DNA of 5,093 nt from Actinomycetota bacterium (GTDB taxonomy: Bacteria; Actinomycetota; Thermoleophilia; Solirubrobacterales; Solirubrobacteraceae): NCBI GenBank assembly GCA_005788585.1, contig SYBY01000086.1, forward strand, positions 1 through 5,093, in the 5' to 3' direction. The notes below the pieces were generated by a model that was not told the DNA's origin, ran no database searches, and saw only the letters and a list, made by a program, of their open reading frames with translations. Numbering within the stretch: the first letter of the stretch is position 1; every line of letters begins with the position of its first letter. This document shows positions 3,658 through 5,093 of this stretch, in pieces. The position numbers and the translations under genes are program-made.

Positions 3658-5093
3658 GTGACCGCAACCCTTCGCGTCCTGCCGCTCGGCGGCCTGGGCG
3701 AAATCGGCAAGAACATGACCGTCGTCGAGTACGACGGCCGCATCGTCCTCATCGACGCCGGCGTCCGCTTCCCCACCGCGGAGATGCACGGCGTCGACCT
3801 CGTGCTCCCCGACTTCGGCTACCTGCTCGACCGCCGCGACGCCATCGACGCGATCGTCATCACCCACGGCCACGAGGATCACCTCGGCGCGCTGCCGTGG
3901 GTCCTGCGCGAGCTCGGCGCTGAGAACGTGCCCGTCGTCTACGGCCGCCGGCTCACCGCCGCGATGGCCCGGTCCAAGCTCGAGGAGCACAAGATCAAGA
4001 CGAAGGTCACCCAGCTCGAGCCCGGCGAGGTCGTGCGAGCCGGGCCGTTCGAGCTGGAGTTCGTCCACATGACGCACTCGATCCCCGACGCCGCCGGCGT
4101 GGTCGTCACGACGAAGCTGGGCAGCGCGTTCTTCACCGGCGACTATCGCTTCGACCAGACCCCGGTCGACGGGCGCCCCGCGGACTTCAGCCGCCTGACT
4201 CGCATGGGCGACGAGGGCCTGCTGCTGCTCTGCGGCGATTCGACGAACGCCGACCGGCCCGGGTTCGCGCCGTCGGAGTCCGACGTCGGCCCGAAGCTCC
4301 ACGACGTGTTCGCAGGCTGCGAGGGCCGGATCATCATCACGAGCTTCGCGTCGAACATCCATCGCGTGCAGCAGGTCATCGACGCCGCGGACAAGCTCAA
4401 CCGCCGCGTCGCGCTGATCGGCCGCTCGATGGTCAAGAACGTCCGCATCGGACGCGACCTGGGCCACATCAGGGTCCCCGACGGGATGCTCGTCGAGCAG
4501 CGCGACGTCGAGAAGGTCCCCGACGACGAGCTGGTCATCATCACGACCGGGTCGCAGGGCGAGCCGCTCGCGGCGCTGCGGCGCATGGCCTACCACGAGC
4601 ACCGCCAGGTGCGGCTGCACGCGGGCGACACGATCGTCTTCAGCGCCACGCCCATCCCCGGCAACGAGCGCGCGATCAACGACACGATCGACCGGCTGTT
4701 CCGCATCGGGTGCGACGTCGTCACCGCGAAGGACGCCCCGATCCACGCGTCGGGCCACGGCTACCGCGAGGAGATCAAGCTCATGCTCAACCTCACGCGG
4801 CCGACGTACCTCATGCCGATGCACGGCGACCACAAGCGGCTGCGGCTGCACGCCGAGCTGGGCCACGCGGTCGGGATGCCCGAGGAGAACACGTTCCGCG
4901 GCGACAACGGCCTCCCGCTGGACATCACCGCCAAGGGCGCGCAGTTCGGCGAGCGCGAGCAGGCCGGGATGGTCTTCGTCGACGGCATCGACCTCGGCGA
5001 GCCCAACGACTCGACGATGCGCGACCGCCGGGCGATCTCCGCCGACGGCATCATGTTCGTCGTCGCGACGGTCTCCGCCGACGAGGGCGACAC
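3658..5093 (+). CDS. rnj: Ribonuclease J (3' partial)
   Basis: RNase J is a zinc-dependent metallo-beta-lactamase/beta-CASP nuclease with 5'-3' exonuclease and endonuclease activity in mRNA decay and rRNA maturation. The 478 codons seen here have no stop; the family is usually about 550-560 aa, so roughly 80 residues (most of the C-terminal domain) lie beyond the edge. The N-terminus LPLGGLGEIGKNMTV is typical. Metal-site residues are complete: HGHEDH at 70-75, H140 in THSIPD, D162 in TGDYRFD and H389 in MPMHGDHKRL. The beta-CASP region carries GDSTNA (193-198), SFASNIHR (229-236), TGSQGEP (297-303) and HASGHG (363-368, H367). These match the residues known in Bacillus subtilis RNase J1 at nearly the same numbers. 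The GTG start has a strong ribosome-binding site. The protein begins close to the fold, without the longer N-terminal lead I recall for mycobacterial RNase J. The 5'-monophosphate pocket and catalytic core look intact. Confidence 0.97.
   Translation, partial: MTATLRVLPLGGLGEIGKNMTVVEYDGRIVLIDAGVRFPTAEMHGVDLVLPDFGYLLDRRDAIDAIVITHGHEDHLGALPWVLRELGAENVPVVYGRRLTAAMARSKLEEHKIKTKVTQLEPGEVVRAGPFELEFVHMTHSIPDAAGVVVTTKLGSAFFTGDYRFDQTPVDGRPADFSRLTRMGDEGLLLLCGDSTNADRPGFAPSESDVGPKLHDVFAGCEGRIIITSFASNIHRVQQVIDAADKLNRRVALIGRSMVKNVRIGRDLGHIRVPDGMLVEQRDVEKVPDDELVIITTGSQGEPLAALRRMAYHEHRQVRLHAGDTIVFSATPIPGNERAINDTIDRLFRIGCDVVTAKDAPIHASGHGYREEIKLMLNLTRPTYLMPMHGDHKRLRLHAELGHAVGMPEENTFRGDNGLPLDITAKGAQFGEREQAGMVFVDGIDLGEPNDSTMRDRRAISADGIMFVVATVSADEGD

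Noticed and set aside
1811..3661. Long plus-strand open frame of 616 codons antisense to prfC and running through the DUF3307 gene
   Set aside because: Its translation is dominated by Arg, Gly, Val, Ala, Asp and His with no fold-like pattern. It is antisense to a clear full-length RF3, and long antisense frames are common in high-GC DNA.
3523..4866. Minus-strand open frame of 447 codons opposite RNase J
   Set aside because: It has Arg/Val/Asp/Ala-biased low-complexity composition and is antisense to a complete set of RNase J catalytic motifs.
521..5093. Functional link between the two metallo-beta-lactamase-fold proteins (UPF0173 hydrolase and RNase J)
   Set aside because: They belong to distinct branches, lie on opposite strands in separate transcription units and share only the common HxHxDH fold motif. 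The co-location is probably chance.
1..5093. CRISPR arrays, tRNA or rRNA genes, insertion sequences, phage genes, toxin-antitoxin or defence modules
   Set aside because: No spaced direct repeats, cloverleaf-like segments, transposase or integrase motifs, terminal inverted repeats or composition breaks were seen on reading both strands.

Overview
The window is about 5.1 kb of high-GC DNA with a strong G/C preference at third codon positions, GTG starts and no detectable foreign segment. This suggests an Actinomycetota chromosome. The peptide-chain release factor 3 and RNase J sequences would suit a deep-branching lineage such as Thermoleophilia, but that placement is a guess without a database search.

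Layout: positions 1-142 hold the tail of a plus-strand gene that ends in a membrane-like helix. A perfect 11-bp inverted repeat (190-213) lies between this gene and a convergent minus-strand cluster. In transcription order, that cluster is prfC (release factor 3, 3172-1595), a small unrecognised helical protein (1556-1209), a UPF0173-type metallo-beta-lactamase-fold hydrolase (1204-521) and a stand-alone Lrp/AsnC ligand-binding (RAM) domain (524-231). The last three genes are separated by 4 bp or overlap by 4 bp, and no terminator-like hairpin was seen after prfC, so the cluster reads as one operon. A 112-bp divergent region (3173-3284) separates prfC from a plus-strand pair: a small DUF3307-like membrane protein (3285-3629) and RNase J (from 3658, cut by the window end).

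The recognisable core is housekeeping: prfC works in translation termination and recycling, and rnj in RNA processing and decay. The metallohydrolase and the RAM protein are translationally coupled and probably act in the same small-molecule context, but their substrate and ligand are unknown. The 115-aa protein and the DUF3307 protein have no defined function.

I found no tRNA, rRNA, CRISPR array, insertion sequence, phage gene or defence/toxin module. I see no convincing case for a new multi-gene system. The points worth a second look are the apparently leaderless prfC start, a short upstream ORF overlapping the DUF3307 start, the coupled hydrolase/RAM pair, the DUF3307-rnj pairing and the unrecognised 115-aa protein.
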